The notes: generated by a model from the sequence alone, not told the origin. 51,605 nucleotides of DNA from Candidatus Stahliibacteriota bacterium (GCA_004377355.1 SOIB01000061.1:1-51605); one strand, 5' to 3'; positions 33,681-43,106 are shown, counted from the stretch's first letter. Translations and numbers: made by a program.

Positions 33681-36454
33681 TTTTGTTTATGCTTTTGTTT
33701 TCACAATATTATTTTGGACAAAACAAGATACAATATGGTCAATTTGAATGGTTTATAAATGAGACCGAGCACTTTGAGATATACTATTATAAATCTGGGG
33801 AGGTTCTAATACCTTTTGCTGAAGATGTTCTGGAAGAAGCCTACAATAGACTTAAGAGTCGGTTTAGTTATAGAGAAAGGAAAAATGAGGAGAAGATTCC
33901 TGTATTAATCTATAAATCTCATCCGGATTTTGAGGGTACCAATGTTATTCTGGAAAGAATACCAGAAGCAGTGGGAGGGTTTACTGAGATATTCAAAAAT
34001 AGAATTGTCCTACCATTTAATGGTTCATATTCTGATTTCAGGCATATTCTTAATCATGAACTCGTTCATGTGTTCCAGTATAGGATTCTATATGGTCGGG
34101 GGATGGGAGCTATACGAAACCTGGCTACATTAAGGATTCCTTTGTGGTTTATTGAGGGAATGGCAGAGTTTGAATCAATGGGTTGGGATGAAAGCGCAGA
34201 AACCTTTATTAGGGATGCAGTACTAAATAACCGATTATATCCAATTTCGATTCTGAACTATGCAGGAGGATATATCGTATACAAGGAAGGACAATCTATT
34301 CTCTACTTTATCAAGAATCGATACGGTGAAAAGAAGATTGGTGAATTAATGAATAAAATAAAGGTTACTGGTTCATTAACTGGTGCTATAAAACAGGTGC
34401 TTGGTATAGACGAAGATAAATTGAGTGAGGAATGGATAAAGAGCTTGAAGAAGGAATATTGGCCACTCATTGGGGTTAAAGAGGACGTGAACGATATTAC
34501 AATGCCTATTGTAACACATAAGGAGTTTAAAAATATATATAACTATGCTCCTTCTATTTCTCCTGCAGGGGATGTGATAGTCTATTATACAGATAGAGCT
34601 GAGGAAGTTCAGATTCGTATTGTCTCCGCTTTAAACGGGGAAGACTTAGGGCTTCTCATAAGAGGAGGGCGAAGCCCAAAATTTGAATCACTGCATCTCA
34701 TGGATGGACATCTTGATTTTTCGCAAGATAGTAAATATATAGTCTTTCCTGCGCTTGAGAGGGGGAAAGATGTTCTCTATATCTATGATGTAGGAAGCAG
34801 GAAGGCGAAAGATAGGGTAGAACTTCCTCTTGATAGAATACGTTGGCCTGAGTGGTCGCCAGATGGTTCTATGATAACTTTTATGGGGTTAAATAATGGT
34901 GCATCTGATATATATGTATATAATTTACTGGATAGTTCTCTTACGAATATAACTCACGATAGATATTCAGATGGGGAACCCACATGGAAAGGAGATTCAA
35001 TTCTCTTTGTAAGCGATCGTCCAGCCGTTAGAGATTGGGATTATTCAAAGAGGAAACTATATATCACTGATTTAAATGGTAGTATAAGAGAATACCTTGA
35101 TTTTGGTGAACAGATTATTAACCCTGAGGTTTATAAAAGAAATGTATATTTTATTTCATATAGAGATGGTGGAAAGAACCTGTATGTGTATAAACCGGAT
35201 TCTGGAATTGTTAAACAGCTCACTGATCTTATAGGGTCATTAGAATCGTTCTCCACTTCCCCCACTGGAAAGTTTGCGATCTCTGTGTATTCGAATGTGG
35301 GTTGGGATATATTTCTTATAGACACCATAGAGGAATTAAAAGGTAGGGAGCCAAATCCTCCAAAGGAGTTCTCTTCTGAGTATATAGAGGTTACTTTAGA
35401 GGAGAAAGGAGAAAGAAGAAAGGCACCCTTGAATTTCGGAATAGATTATATAGCTACAACTATAGGTTATTATAGTGATTATGGCATGTTTGGTTATCTT
35501 TATCTGGGCATGAGTGATATACTGGGGAACCATCGATTGTATGCGCTATTTAACAATACCGATCTCACCAGAAGTGACTTCTATATACAGTATTTTTATC
35601 TCAAACATAGATTAGACTATTCATTATATCTTTTAAAGCAGGCAGACTATTTCCTTTATGGAGATAATATTATTAGAGGAGATCTCTGGAGCCTTGGAGG
35701 TGAGATATGGTATCCATTGAATCGTTTCCATCGATTTGAATTGGGGCTCTATGGATACCGCCTTGGAGAACAATACTGGGAATTTATTCCAGATGAGGGT
35801 TGGAGTCCCGTTAAAACAGATGTTTCTTACGGAACATTTTCCTCTCTTTCCTTTATAAGGGATAATACTATTTGGGGATATACTTCACCGATAAAGGGTT
35901 TTAGAGGACGAATAACTTATGAGAAAAATCTAATCCATGGAGAGGATTTCTGGGATGTTGAAGATGTAACCCTGGATTTAAGGAATTACTGGTATCTTTC
36001 AAGGGATTGGAACTTTGCAGTACGTCTATTTCTACTCCATAGCTGGGGTGAAGATAATAGAAAATTTTATACAATGAGCATTGGTGGAGGTCGTTCTGTC
36101 CGAGGTTATGATTACTATGAGCTTGCAGGTACTACAGCTGGTTTTCTTAATGTAGAGTTCCGACTTCCTATTATAAAGAAATTGGAGCTCGGGTTTCCTC
36201 CTATAAATATAGGTAGTATAGATGGTGCATTTTTTATGGATGTTGGAGGAGCGACCTATAATTATAAGGATTTTAGATTTTTTGATACATCTGACTCTTG
36301 GATAAAATTAGTAGATCCAATAATGTCTTTTGGTGTTGAATTCAGGTTCAATTTAGGGGTCACTATTGCTAACTTTGATATTTCAAAGAGAACTGACCTT
36401 AATAGGATAGAAGACGGGACTTTCTACGACTTCTATTTAGGTTTTCCTTTCTAA
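33677..36454 (+). CDS. Secreted metalloprotease-like / beta-propeller / outer-membrane barrel chimera
   Basis: This 925-residue protein opens with a short signal-like segment (MILFMLLFSQ). Residues 25-270 resemble a peptidase MA-type gluzincin: H127-E128-x-x-H131 in NHELVHVFQY and a third-ligand candidate in WFIEGMAEFE (E160 or E164). Residues 285-560 hold TolB/WD40-like propeller repeats (ISPAGDVIVYYTD, FSQDSKYIVFP, WSPDGSMITFM). The last third looks like an Omp85/D15 barrel (GGGRSVRGYDYYEL, then EFRLPI and FFMDVGGA). All three parts lie on one chain, so it is probably an outer-membrane protein with a periplasmic or surface protease module. Confidence 0.82.
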   Translation: MILFMLLFSQYYFGQNKIQYGQFEWFINETEHFEIYYYKSGEVLIPFAEDVLEEAYNRLKSRFSYRERKNEEKIPVLIYKSHPDFEGTNVILERIPEAVGGFTEIFKNRIVLPFNGSYSDFRHILNHELVHVFQYRILYGRGMGAIRNLATLRIPLWFIEGMAEFESMGWDESAETFIRDAVLNNRLYPISILNYAGGYIVYKEGQSILYFIKNRYGEKKIGELMNKIKVTGSLTGAIKQVLGIDEDKLSEEWIKSLKKEYWPLIGVKEDVNDITMPIVTHKEFKNIYNYAPSISPAGDVIVYYTDRAEEVQIRIVSALNGEDLGLLIRGGRSPKFESLHLMDGHLDFSQDSKYIVFPALERGKDVLYIYDVGSRKAKDRVELPLDRIRWPEWSPDGSMITFMGLNNGASDIYVYNLLDSSLTNITHDRYSDGEPTWKGDSILFVSDRPAVRDWDYSKRKLYITDLNGSIREYLDFGEQIINPEVYKRNVYFISYRDGGKNLYVYKPDSGIVKQLTDLIGSLESFSTSPTGKFAISVYSNVGWDIFLIDTIEELKGREPNPPKEFSSEYIEVTLEEKGERRKAPLNFGIDYIATTIGYYSDYGMFGYLYLGMSDILGNHRLYALFNNTDLTRSDFYIQYFYLKHRLDYSLYLLKQADYFLYGDNIIRGDLWSLGGEIWYPLNRFHRFELGLYGYRLGEQYWEFIPDEGWSPVKTDVSYGTFSSLSFIRDNTIWGYTSPIKGFRGRITYEKNLIHGEDFWDVEDVTLDLRNYWYLSRDWNFAVRLFLLHSWGEDNRKFYTMSIGGGRSVRGYDYYELAGTTAGFLNVEFRLPIIKKLELGFPPINIGSIDGAFFMDVGGATYNYKDFRFFDTSDSWIKLVDPIMSFGVEFRFNLGVTIANFDISKRTDLNRIEDGTFYDFYLGFPF

Positions 36455-36525
36455 TATTTTTTGAAACAGATATACCCTGATGTGTAATAAATAGTATATG
36501 AGTAGACGGTTTATGTCCTATTACT

Positions 36526-37332
36526 TCATTCAGATCGAACAAGGTGGACTTCTTCTACTGGATGTTTGAGGAAGTTTTCGACCACCAATGGAAAATTCCT
36601 TGGGATATCAGATAGAAATATCTTAAGATTACCATCATCTGATGATTCTATTTCGTTATCCTTTAAAAATCTTTTTATTATAAGAGTCACCTCTTTCCCC
36701 GGTTCTATTATGTCTACATCTTCACCCATGACCTTTTTAATAACTGGATAAAGAAGAGGATAATGCGTACAACCAAGAATCAAAGCCTCTATATCTTCAT
36801 TTAATAAACTGGATAGATATTTTTTTGCCACGATAAAAGGAACTTCTCCGGAAGTCCAGCCTTCTTCTGCTAACGGGACAAATAGGGGACAGGTTGTTGA
36901 ATGTATTTGAATTCCTTTGAAAGCTCTCTTTAATTCCCTATAAAAGGCTCCACTTTCAATGGTTGCCTGTGTTCCTATAACACCAATTTTCTTATAAGAT
37001 TTCTTTCTTACAGCCTCAACTCCAGGTGAAATCATACCAATGATTGGTATATCAAATGCGGAAGAGAGATAAGGCAGGGCATTAGATGAGACAGAAAAGC
37101 AAGCTGAAACAACAATCTTCACATTCTGTTCGAGGAGAAACTCAATATCCTCCCTTGCGAATCTGATAATGGTATCAGTTGATTTTGTACCGTAGGGAAC
37201 TCTTGCAGTATCTCCAAAATATACAATCGATTCATTAGGTAGCTTTTTTCTAATCTCATTTACTACTGTAAGTCCTCCAATTCCTGAATCGAATACGCCA
37301 ATAGGGCTATTTTTATAAATGTGCTCTGGCAT
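36526..37332 (-). CDS. murI: Glutamate racemase
   Basis: This 268-residue enzyme matches MurI: PIGVFDSGIGGLTVV at the N-terminus with the catalytic region, YFGDTARVPYG, the first catalytic Cys in SACFSVSSNA and the second in LGCTHYPLL. It converts L- to D-glutamate for peptidoglycan. It is last in the minus-strand smpB-amidase-murI group and overlaps the amidase gene by 20 bases. It converges on the chimera gene at 36454 without an obvious terminator between. Confidence 0.95.
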   Translation of the reverse strand: MPEHIYKNSPIGVFDSGIGGLTVVNEIRKKLPNESIVYFGDTARVPYGTKSTDTIIRFAREDIEFLLEQNVKIVVSACFSVSSNALPYLSSAFDIPIIGMISPGVEAVRKKSYKKIGVIGTQATIESGAFYRELKRAFKGIQIHSTTCPLFVPLAEEGWTSGEVPFIVAKKYLSSLLNEDIEALILGCTHYPLLYPVIKKVMGEDVDIIEPGKEVTLIIKRFLKDNEIESSDDGNLKIFLSDIPRNFPLVVENFLKHPVEEVHLVRSE

Positions 37333-38647
37333 ATTGTTCTATACCTGAAGCTACAGCTTCTACAACTTTATCAAGGAAATTATAATCTTTCAATTTTCTT
37401 CTGTCATTTGTATTGGTTAGAAATGCCACTTCTACTAGTACTGCAGGCATAAAATTGAGTCTTAAAACGTAAAAGTTAGCCTGTTTTACTCCACGATTGT
37501 ATAGACCACATAATTGGACAATGTTTTCTTGAATATAAATTGCTGCCTGTTGAGATTCCTCCAAGAATTGTGTTTGAGCGAGATCATTTAGGATATAATT
37601 TAGTTCTGGAATATTGGAATTTTCCTCCGATTCAAACCTTACAGCTGAATTTTCTGTAGCTTCAACAGTCCTTGCCCAGTCGCTTTTAGCCGAGGATAAG
37701 AAATATGTCTCTGCTCCATGCATATTACTCTTTCTATAAGCTGCATTGCAGTGAATGGATACGAAGAAATCCGCTCTTGCTTTATCAGCTATTCTTGTGC
37801 GTTCTTTAAGTGGAATGAATTCATTACTAACTCTGGTCATTATCACATTGAAACCATCCTCAGTAAGCCTTGATGCTAATTTCTTTGCAATCATAAGAAC
37901 AATATCTTTCTCTTTAACACCTCCTGCAACTGCACCTGGATCTTTTCCACCATGACCAGCGTCGATTACTATGGTCTGTATACTCCTTTTATCAAACTTA
38001 CGTACCTCTATATTTAGTGATTTATCTTTCCGAATTATGTCCATAGGAAGGTCTTCTATTGTCTTGAATCTAAATTTAAGAAATCCATCACCTTCTTCAA
38101 TTCTGATTTCATCTATAAGTCCCCTTCCTTTATTATCTAGAATGTCCTTATTGTATATAGGGTTGAACAAGGTGAGAACCCATTCCCCATTATTCTTGTT
38201 AAAGAAGTAATTGAGAGATGGAGAACACTCAATGGTGTATCGAGTATGAGATTTTTCTACGTCCCAGTTAATATTATATATATTAACTCTTGTTCCAATT
38301 TCCAGTGTTCCATCCTTGAAAAAGGCCCTCATTCTTAGGAGACTCGAAAGAATTACGTCCAGTGAGGACTTATGTAAGAATAATTTTCCATCAATCATTA
38401 TAGGTGGAGAGAGTAACTGACGGATATCCCCTTCAATCTTTATAAATGGATTATCAGGAATAATTGAAACAATTTTTTCTTTCTGTAAAGTCATAATCTG
38501 CTTTTTGTTGTCCCAATGGGATGATAAATCCAGTTTTCTGGTCAGGGAATCACACAGGATGTAGTTGTTATTTCTGATTTTATATTCCTTAAAAATATAG
38601 TGTGTACCACTTAGATTTATTGAAAGTGCCAAAATGAATAATATCAT
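37313..38647 (-). CDS. N-acetylmuramoyl-L-alanine amidase (Amidase_3, AmiC-like)
   Basis: This 444-residue secreted protein has an N-terminal signal segment (MILFILALSINLSGT), a 200-residue beta-rich region that may hold an AMIN-like domain, and a C-terminal Amidase_3 domain: IDAGHGGKDPGA with the first zinc ligands, later FVSIHCNAA, and a conserved Glu near the end (VEVAFLTN). It cuts the amide bond between N-acetylmuramic acid and L-alanine in peptidoglycan. It lies between smpB and murI with a 4-base overlap on the smpB side. Confidence 0.92.
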   Translation of the reverse strand: MILFILALSINLSGTHYIFKEYKIRNNNYILCDSLTRKLDLSSHWDNKKQIMTLQKEKIVSIIPDNPFIKIEGDIRQLLSPPIMIDGKLFLHKSSLDVILSSLLRMRAFFKDGTLEIGTRVNIYNINWDVEKSHTRYTIECSPSLNYFFNKNNGEWVLTLFNPIYNKDILDNKGRGLIDEIRIEEGDGFLKFRFKTIEDLPMDIIRKDKSLNIEVRKFDKRSIQTIVIDAGHGGKDPGAVAGGVKEKDIVLMIAKKLASRLTEDGFNVIMTRVSNEFIPLKERTRIADKARADFFVSIHCNAAYRKSNMHGAETYFLSSAKSDWARTVEATENSAVRFESEENSNIPELNYILNDLAQTQFLEESQQAAIYIQENIVQLCGLYNRGVKQANFYVLRLNFMPAVLVEVAFLTNTNDRRKLKDYNFLDKVVEAVASGIEQYARAHL

Positions 38648-39075
38648 AGATTTTTCCTTATCTCTCGTTTTTGTTCTCTTTCAATAATTTTGTCTTTTTT
38701 TTCAAATTTCTTTTTACCAATAACTAAAGCTATTTTTACCTTAACAAGTTCCCTTTCTAAATATACCTCTGTGGGAATGAGAGTCATACCTTTTTTCTGT
38801 ATCTCGTTTTCTATCCTTCTAATTTGTCCCTTGTGTAATAACAGTTTTCTTTCTCTTTTAGGGTCTATAGAACAGGGCGCTTTATCATAAGGAGAAATAT
38901 GCATATCAAAGAGATAGATTTCTCCGTCAACTATTTTTCCGTAAGAACTTTTTATACTGACTTTTCCAAGCCTTATAGATTTAACTTCCGCACCATTAAG
39001 TGCGATACCAGCTTCATAGGTTTTTAAGATATGATAGGTAAAACTTGCCTTTTTATTTTTTACTATACTTTTCAT
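38644..39075 (-). CDS. smpB: SsrA-binding protein SmpB
   Basis: This 143-residue protein matches SmpB in length and pattern: N-terminal NKKASFTYHI, GAEVKSIRLGKVSIK, and a basic C-terminal tail (KKFEKKDKIIEREQKREIRK). SmpB carries tmRNA to stalled ribosomes. The tmRNA gene itself was not seen in this window. It is the first gene of the minus-strand group and is divergent from the lipoprotein gene, whose promoter lies in the shared 42-base gap. Confidence 0.96.
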   Translation of the reverse strand: MKSIVKNKKASFTYHILKTYEAGIALNGAEVKSIRLGKVSIKSSYGKIVDGEIYLFDMHISPYDKAPCSIDPKRERKLLLHKGQIRRIENEIQKKGMTLIPTEVYLERELVKVKIALVIGKKKFEKKDKIIEREQKREIRKNL

Positions 39076-39082
39076 AACTGAC

Positions 39083-39111
39083 TTGACTTATTCCAATTGT
39101 TAAATTATATT
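39083..39111 (+). promoter_or_regulatory. Promoter predicted to give a leaderless transcript
   Basis: TTGACT (39083-39088), 17-base spacer, TATATT (39106-39111). The expected start point, about 7 bases after the -10, coincides with the ATG at 39118, so the mRNA would have no leader. The same segment holds TATAAT on the minus strand (39109-39104), which could serve smpB, but without a clear -35. Confidence 0.5.
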
Positions 39112-39117
39112 TTTTCT

Positions 39118-39765
39118 ATGCGATCAGGCATAAATTTATTAATTATTTATATAATATTACTTTCTTTTTATAATTGTGCAAGGCAAATGGTAAAAAAACC
39201 GCTAACAGAACAAGAGGTACTGGATAAGATACCAAGATGGCAAGAGAACTATAATGAGAAGTCTGGTACTGGCGTTTTAATAATATCGAGTCCAGAATAC
39301 CGTAATTCATCTTACTTTTCTTCTAAATATGATGTTAACACTAAAGTACTCTCTGGGAAACTTTTAGGGTCTTTTGGCATAACAGTGGGAAGTTTCTATT
39401 TCTCACCAGATTCTGTGTCAGTTATAGATATAGAGGGGAAAGAAATAAAAGAGCAGATCCTTTACATACTAGGAGATTTACCCCACGACGTTCTCTCGAT
39501 GTTTATTGCCTGGGATATCCCTCTTTCATCTAAATGGAGAGTAATTCCTTTGGAACGTGGGTGGGCTCTAATCGGTAATAATATTGAGGTTTCAATATCA
39601 CCCGAATTTCTTCCATACTATGTGTCAATATATCAAAATAATAATTCTTCTATTGAATATACAAGTTACAAAACAGTTAGTGGAATAAAGCAACCATTCA
39701 GGATTATAGCTAAGAAGGGGAAAAATATGCTTGAAATAGAATATCATAAAATGAAACTGCAATGA
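39118..39765 (+). CDS. Outer-membrane lipoprotein, LolB/DUF4292-like
   Basis: From ATG 39118 this is a 215-residue lipoprotein with a hydrophobic signal ending in FYNCA, a lipobox-like site with its cysteine near residue 20. The remainder is beta-rich and resembles the DUF4292/LolA-LolB-like fold (KVLSGKLLGSFGITVGSFYF). Such proteins carry or insert lipoproteins or lipids at the outer membrane, but here that is inference. A farther in-frame TTG at 39097 lies between the promoter hexamers and is unlikely. It is coupled to the next gene by a 4-base overlap. Confidence 0.75.
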   Translation: MRSGINLLIIYIILLSFYNCARQMVKKPLTEQEVLDKIPRWQENYNEKSGTGVLIISSPEYRNSSYFSSKYDVNTKVLSGKLLGSFGITVGSFYFSPDSVSVIDIEGKEIKEQILYILGDLPHDVLSMFIAWDIPLSSKWRVIPLERGWALIGNNIEVSISPEFLPYYVSIYQNNNSSIEYTSYKTVSGIKQPFRIIAKKGKNMLEIEYHKMKLQ

Positions 39766-41537
39766 TGCATTTATTTTTAATTCTATCAATTCTAAATTAT
39801 ACTATACCCAATAGAGAAATAAAAATAAATTCATTTTTATCGGAGCGGTGGCTCAGGCTGGAAAGCGATAGTCTGGTGCCTGACTTCATCAAGGCTGTGG
39901 AGGATGTAGGTTCTATAAGTGAACTTTATTTACTGGATTCACTAGTGCTTTTAAAAGGACTATACTCCAAGAGTGATTTCATAGAAGGTGAGCTTCTTAA
40001 TTTAATAAAAGATGATGACGAGTTCATTCATTCAACTATTTCAAGGAACTACTTAAAACGAGGAATACTGGATTTAGAAGCCGGTATTGAAGAAAAGGGT
40101 ATCCGAGAGCTCAGATTTTCTCTTTTGGTTGATCCCTCCAGGAGGATTATTCCAATCATTCTCATGAAATATAACTTTCCTATTTGGGGCGAAGTATTCA
40201 AGAATTTAAAGGAATATTTCTATACGTACATATTTCTTGATAACTGGATAAGTATTATTGTGAAAATTATGTTCCTAATTACCATTTTCTTAGGAACATT
40301 ATATATTGCCATTGTTATATCAGGTTTGTTTAAATCAGTTCCATTCCTTTCTGAGTGGGTAAGACAAAGAATGAAAATCAGTTCTTTATGGATTCCTGCT
40401 TTACTTTTCTCTCTTTTTGTATGGTTACCCATATTAACATTTCTTGCAATTCTTATCGGTATTTCACTTATAAAGTTAAGAAAGAAATCCTATATAAGAC
40501 TTGCTATCATATCTTTTATTTTCCCATTGATTTTAGCCTACACTTTTGAGATAAAGCTAAATTTTAGTTCTAATAGCCCTGCATATCATTCCTACAAATC
40601 TCGTTATGACCCATACAACTATAGTATTGATGAAGTAGAATTCCCTTATGGATATGCTGTGAAAGGTGTTGAAATGGCAATGATTGGTGAATCATCTAAA
40701 GCAGAATCACTATTCGAGAAGGGTTATGAAAATAATGAGAGTCTTATATTTTTGGTAAACCTTTCTTCGTTATATTTTTCAGAAAATAATTATAATGATG
40801 CCCTAGCCTTTAGTGAAAAAGTAGTCTCTATAGACCCTGATAATCCTATAGCCAATCTTACAATGGCTACTATTTATCTCGATAGGCTTGATTTTGAAGT
40901 TGTTTCCAAATACATCGAAATAGCAACGAAAAGTGGTCATGAGTTTGCTGAGAGAGAACTTCCGATATATCAATATCCTCCGGATAGCTGGCTTTTGAGT
41001 GAAATATTTAAGGTGGATGGAATGGGAAAATTTATTAAAGAGAGCAAATTGTATTTCTTCTTTATACTTGCTGTCTTTTTCACTGTTTTTAGCTCTATAA
41101 GGAGATTGCAAGATGAATATTGCCCTATATGTGGTAGGGTTTTGATAAATGGTATTAAAATAGAAGAGAAAAAAGTATGTGATATTTGTGCTGAAAGGTT
41201 GTCTATGACGGAATCAAAGAGTATAAGGGAGAGATTAAAAAGGTACACAAGAAGAAAATCAGATAGAATTGCTTTATTCAAATATTTTGTTATGAATTTA
41301 ATATTTCCAGGGAGTGCACATATATATGGGAAGAAATGGTTATCAGGAATGGTTTTACTTCTTTTGGGTTCTTTATTACTTTTTATCTATATAGGCCCAT
41401 TTTATTCCCAATCCGAGGAAATAATGCAATACGAAATATCTGTTGGGAACAATATATTCATATATTTTATTATTTTTTATTATCTTTTAGTATTGTTTTT
41501 AACATGGAGGTTATCAACAAATGGAGATAGAGGGTAG
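39762..41537 (+). CDS. Multi-pass membrane protein with TPR and double-Cys motif
   Basis: This 591-residue protein has an N-terminal signal-like segment, a helical region, two or three membrane segments near 165-260 (IIVKIMFLITIFLGTLYIAI and following), TPR-like repeats (about 295-390), another membrane segment (FFFILAVFFTVFSS), then a four-Cys zinc motif (CPICG, CDIC) and two final membrane segments. No enzyme signature is visible. It overlaps a DUF4388 gene by 17 bases; similar TPR/membrane/zinc-ribbon proteins next to DUF4388 genes suggest a membrane-bound signalling or assembly complex. Function unknown. Confidence 0.78.
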   Translation: MMHLFLILSILNYTIPNREIKINSFLSERWLRLESDSLVPDFIKAVEDVGSISELYLLDSLVLLKGLYSKSDFIEGELLNLIKDDDEFIHSTISRNYLKRGILDLEAGIEEKGIRELRFSLLVDPSRRIIPIILMKYNFPIWGEVFKNLKEYFYTYIFLDNWISIIVKIMFLITIFLGTLYIAIVISGLFKSVPFLSEWVRQRMKISSLWIPALLFSLFVWLPILTFLAILIGISLIKLRKKSYIRLAIISFIFPLILAYTFEIKLNFSSNSPAYHSYKSRYDPYNYSIDEVEFPYGYAVKGVEMAMIGESSKAESLFEKGYENNESLIFLVNLSSLYFSENNYNDALAFSEKVVSIDPDNPIANLTMATIYLDRLDFEVVSKYIEIATKSGHEFAERELPIYQYPPDSWLLSEIFKVDGMGKFIKESKLYFFFILAVFFTVFSSIRRLQDEYCPICGRVLINGIKIEEKKVCDICAERLSMTESKSIRERLKRYTRRKSDRIALFKYFVMNLIFPGSAHIYGKKWLSGMVLLLLGSLLLFIYIGPFYSQSEEIMQYEISVGNNIFIYFIIFYYLLVLFLTWRLSTNGDRG

Positions 41538-42402
41538 TATAGAGGAGTTTTCTGTACCGGAGATATTGCAATTTTTCTCTCTTCACAAGGCTGATGGCGT
41601 CCTTCGAATGAAGACAAAGAAGGAAGAGGTAGACTTTGGGTTTAAAAAGGGAAAGATTGCAGCTGCAGCACATAAAGGTGAGGATTTCTTTTACTCTATA
41701 AATGATTATCTCTTCCGCGCAGGCAAGATAACCGAGAGAGAGCTTAAAGATCATAGTAAAAGGGCAAGCGATTCAAATGTTTCTGTTTTTCAACTTCTTC
41801 TCCAGGAAGGGAAAATTGGAGGTAAGGAGCTTAGGGAGATAATATCATTTAAAATTCAGGAGATCATAGACGAGGTTCTCACATGGAAGGAAGGCAGATA
41901 TTCATTTCATCCTGGAGAGGCGCTTTATACAAGTTCTAGTATTTCAGTTGAATTAGATCCCAATGCATTGGTAATGGAGGGTATGTGGAGGATTGATGAG
42001 TGGCCACAGATTAAAATTGTCCTTCCAGATGATAATGTGGTTCTTAAAAAGAAAGATAAACCTGAGATAGCTTTGGAACTCGGGGATAAAGAAAGTAAGG
42101 TTTTAGAGAAGTTCACTGACGGTATTACAATAGGGGAACTGATAAGAATCACTGGTCTTGGGAAGTTTCAGACCTATAACACAGTATATAGACTCATTGA
42201 GATTGGGCTTCTGCGGAAATTGGGAGAGGAATTATTAATCAAGAAGGTAAAGATAAGGATACCATTTAAGACTATCTTCAAAGAATCATTTCTCATTGGA
42301 TTCATTTTGTTTAATTTATTCTTTTTTATTCTATTTAAATTGGATAGACTGGACAACTTCTTCCAAGATGTAAAAAGAATCATCCAAACACTTGACAAAT
42401 AA
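41521..42402 (+). CDS. DUF4388 protein with C-terminal membrane anchor
   Basis: This 293-residue protein has an N-terminal DUF4388-type domain (EFSVPEILQFFSLHKADGVL, then DFGFKKGKIAAAAHKG). A second helical region carries KFTDGITIGELIRITGLGKF, a winged-helix-like motif, near 200-220, and a hydrophobic segment (FLIGFILFNLFFFILFKL) lies near the end. It is the second DUF4388 protein of the window; the first (25405-26415) is soluble and lies in the chemosensory operon. The start, after a GGAGG site, overlaps the membrane protein gene. Confidence 0.83.
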   Translation: MEIEGSIEEFSVPEILQFFSLHKADGVLRMKTKKEEVDFGFKKGKIAAAAHKGEDFFYSINDYLFRAGKITERELKDHSKRASDSNVSVFQLLLQEGKIGGKELREIISFKIQEIIDEVLTWKEGRYSFHPGEALYTSSSISVELDPNALVMEGMWRIDEWPQIKIVLPDDNVVLKKKDKPEIALELGDKESKVLEKFTDGITIGELIRITGLGKFQTYNTVYRLIEIGLLRKLGEELLIKKVKIRIPFKTIFKESFLIGFILFNLFFFILFKLDRLDNFFQDVKRIIQTLDK

Positions 42403-42418
42403 TGTATTATGATATAAA
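42392..42418 (+). promoter_or_regulatory. Candidate promoter for the lipoprotein gene
   Basis: TTGACA (42392-42397) overlaps the last codons of the DUF4388 gene. TATAAA (42413-42418) follows after 15 bases, or TAAAGT (42415-42420) after 17. The downstream gene has a separate AAGGAGG ribosome binding site. Confidence 0.4.
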
Positions 42419-42440
42419 GTATATAAAATAAGGAGGCAAT

Positions 42441-42965
42441 ATGAAGAGAATATATTTATTCATTGTAGTTTCTATTATTTTAGTATTTTCACTTTTATCA
42501 TGTTATGAAATCGCTGCACCAGAAGTTCAAATATGGTGGACCTCTCCTCTTGCATGGGATGTTTATCAATTTGATCTTTTATTTGATTCTTCATATACTT
42601 CAGATGTAAGAGCTGATTCAGTAACATTCTGGGTAAGGAATGGTGTTGATGCTAAATTGCTTGGCTATTATGCTGAGTTTTATCAGGTCACTCGTATTGG
42701 GGAAGAGAACATATTTCTCTATCAAGGCTTACCGTACCCTTTAGAGCTTAACCTAAGGGCTGCCCCAAGTAGAAAAGATACTGTCAGGACTAGTCTTTTT
42801 AATTGGTCAATCCACGTGAGGGAAGCTGTAGAAGAAATGTATGGTAAACCTGAAACCGAGTGGCAATCGATTCTGGTTAGGGTTCATTTCTTTGGTGAAG
42901 ATGCGTATGGTGAAGGAAAAGAGTTTAATGTAACCCACGACTATACTTTAATAAGAATTGATTAA
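42441..42965 (+). CDS. Lipoprotein of unknown function
   Basis: This 174-residue protein has a lipoprotein signal ending in SLLSC with the cysteine at residue 21. The mature part is rich in aromatic and acidic residues and predicted beta strands (VQIWWTSPLAWDVYQFD). I do not recognise a family. It starts after AAGGAGGCAAT and ends at a strong bidirectional terminator (42987-43017). Confidence 0.75.
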   Translation: MKRIYLFIVVSIILVFSLLSCYEIAAPEVQIWWTSPLAWDVYQFDLLFDSSYTSDVRADSVTFWVRNGVDAKLLGYYAEFYQVTRIGEENIFLYQGLPYPLELNLRAAPSRKDTVRTSLFNWSIHVREAVEEMYGKPETEWQSILVRVHFFGEDAYGEGKEFNVTHDYTLIRID

Positions 42966-42986
42966 TAAATAGATATTATCTTTAAT

Positions 42987-43017
42987 AAAAAACCTGGGGT
43001 CATCCCAGGTTTTTTTT
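42987..43017. terminator. Strong intrinsic terminator, bidirectional
   Basis: The stem AACCTGGG (42991-42998) pairs with CCCAGGTT (43004-43011) around a five-base loop. T8 follows on the plus strand, and an A-run before the stem gives a T-run on the minus strand. It can end the plus-strand lipoprotein transcript and the minus-strand tRNA cluster. Confidence 0.85.
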
Positions 43018-43024
43018 ACGAATA

Positions 43025-43097
43025 TGCGTCAGGGAGGATTTGAACCCCCGACCCGCGGATTAAGAGTCCGCTGCTCTGCCACCTGAGCTACTGACGC
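43025..43097 (-). tRNA. tRNA-Lys (CTT)
   Basis: A full cloverleaf is seen on the minus strand: acceptor GCGTCAG/CTGACGC, D arm GCTC/GAGC, anticodon stem GCGGA/TCCGC with loop CTCTTAA (anticodon CTT), and T loop TTCAAAT. Discriminator A; CCA is not encoded. It is the last tRNA before the terminator. Confidence 0.96.
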
Positions 43098-43106
43098 ATT
43101 CATATG

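Noticed and set aside
36455-36525. Terminator between the barrel chimera and murI
   Set aside because: No stem-loop with a T run could be found in this convergent gap.
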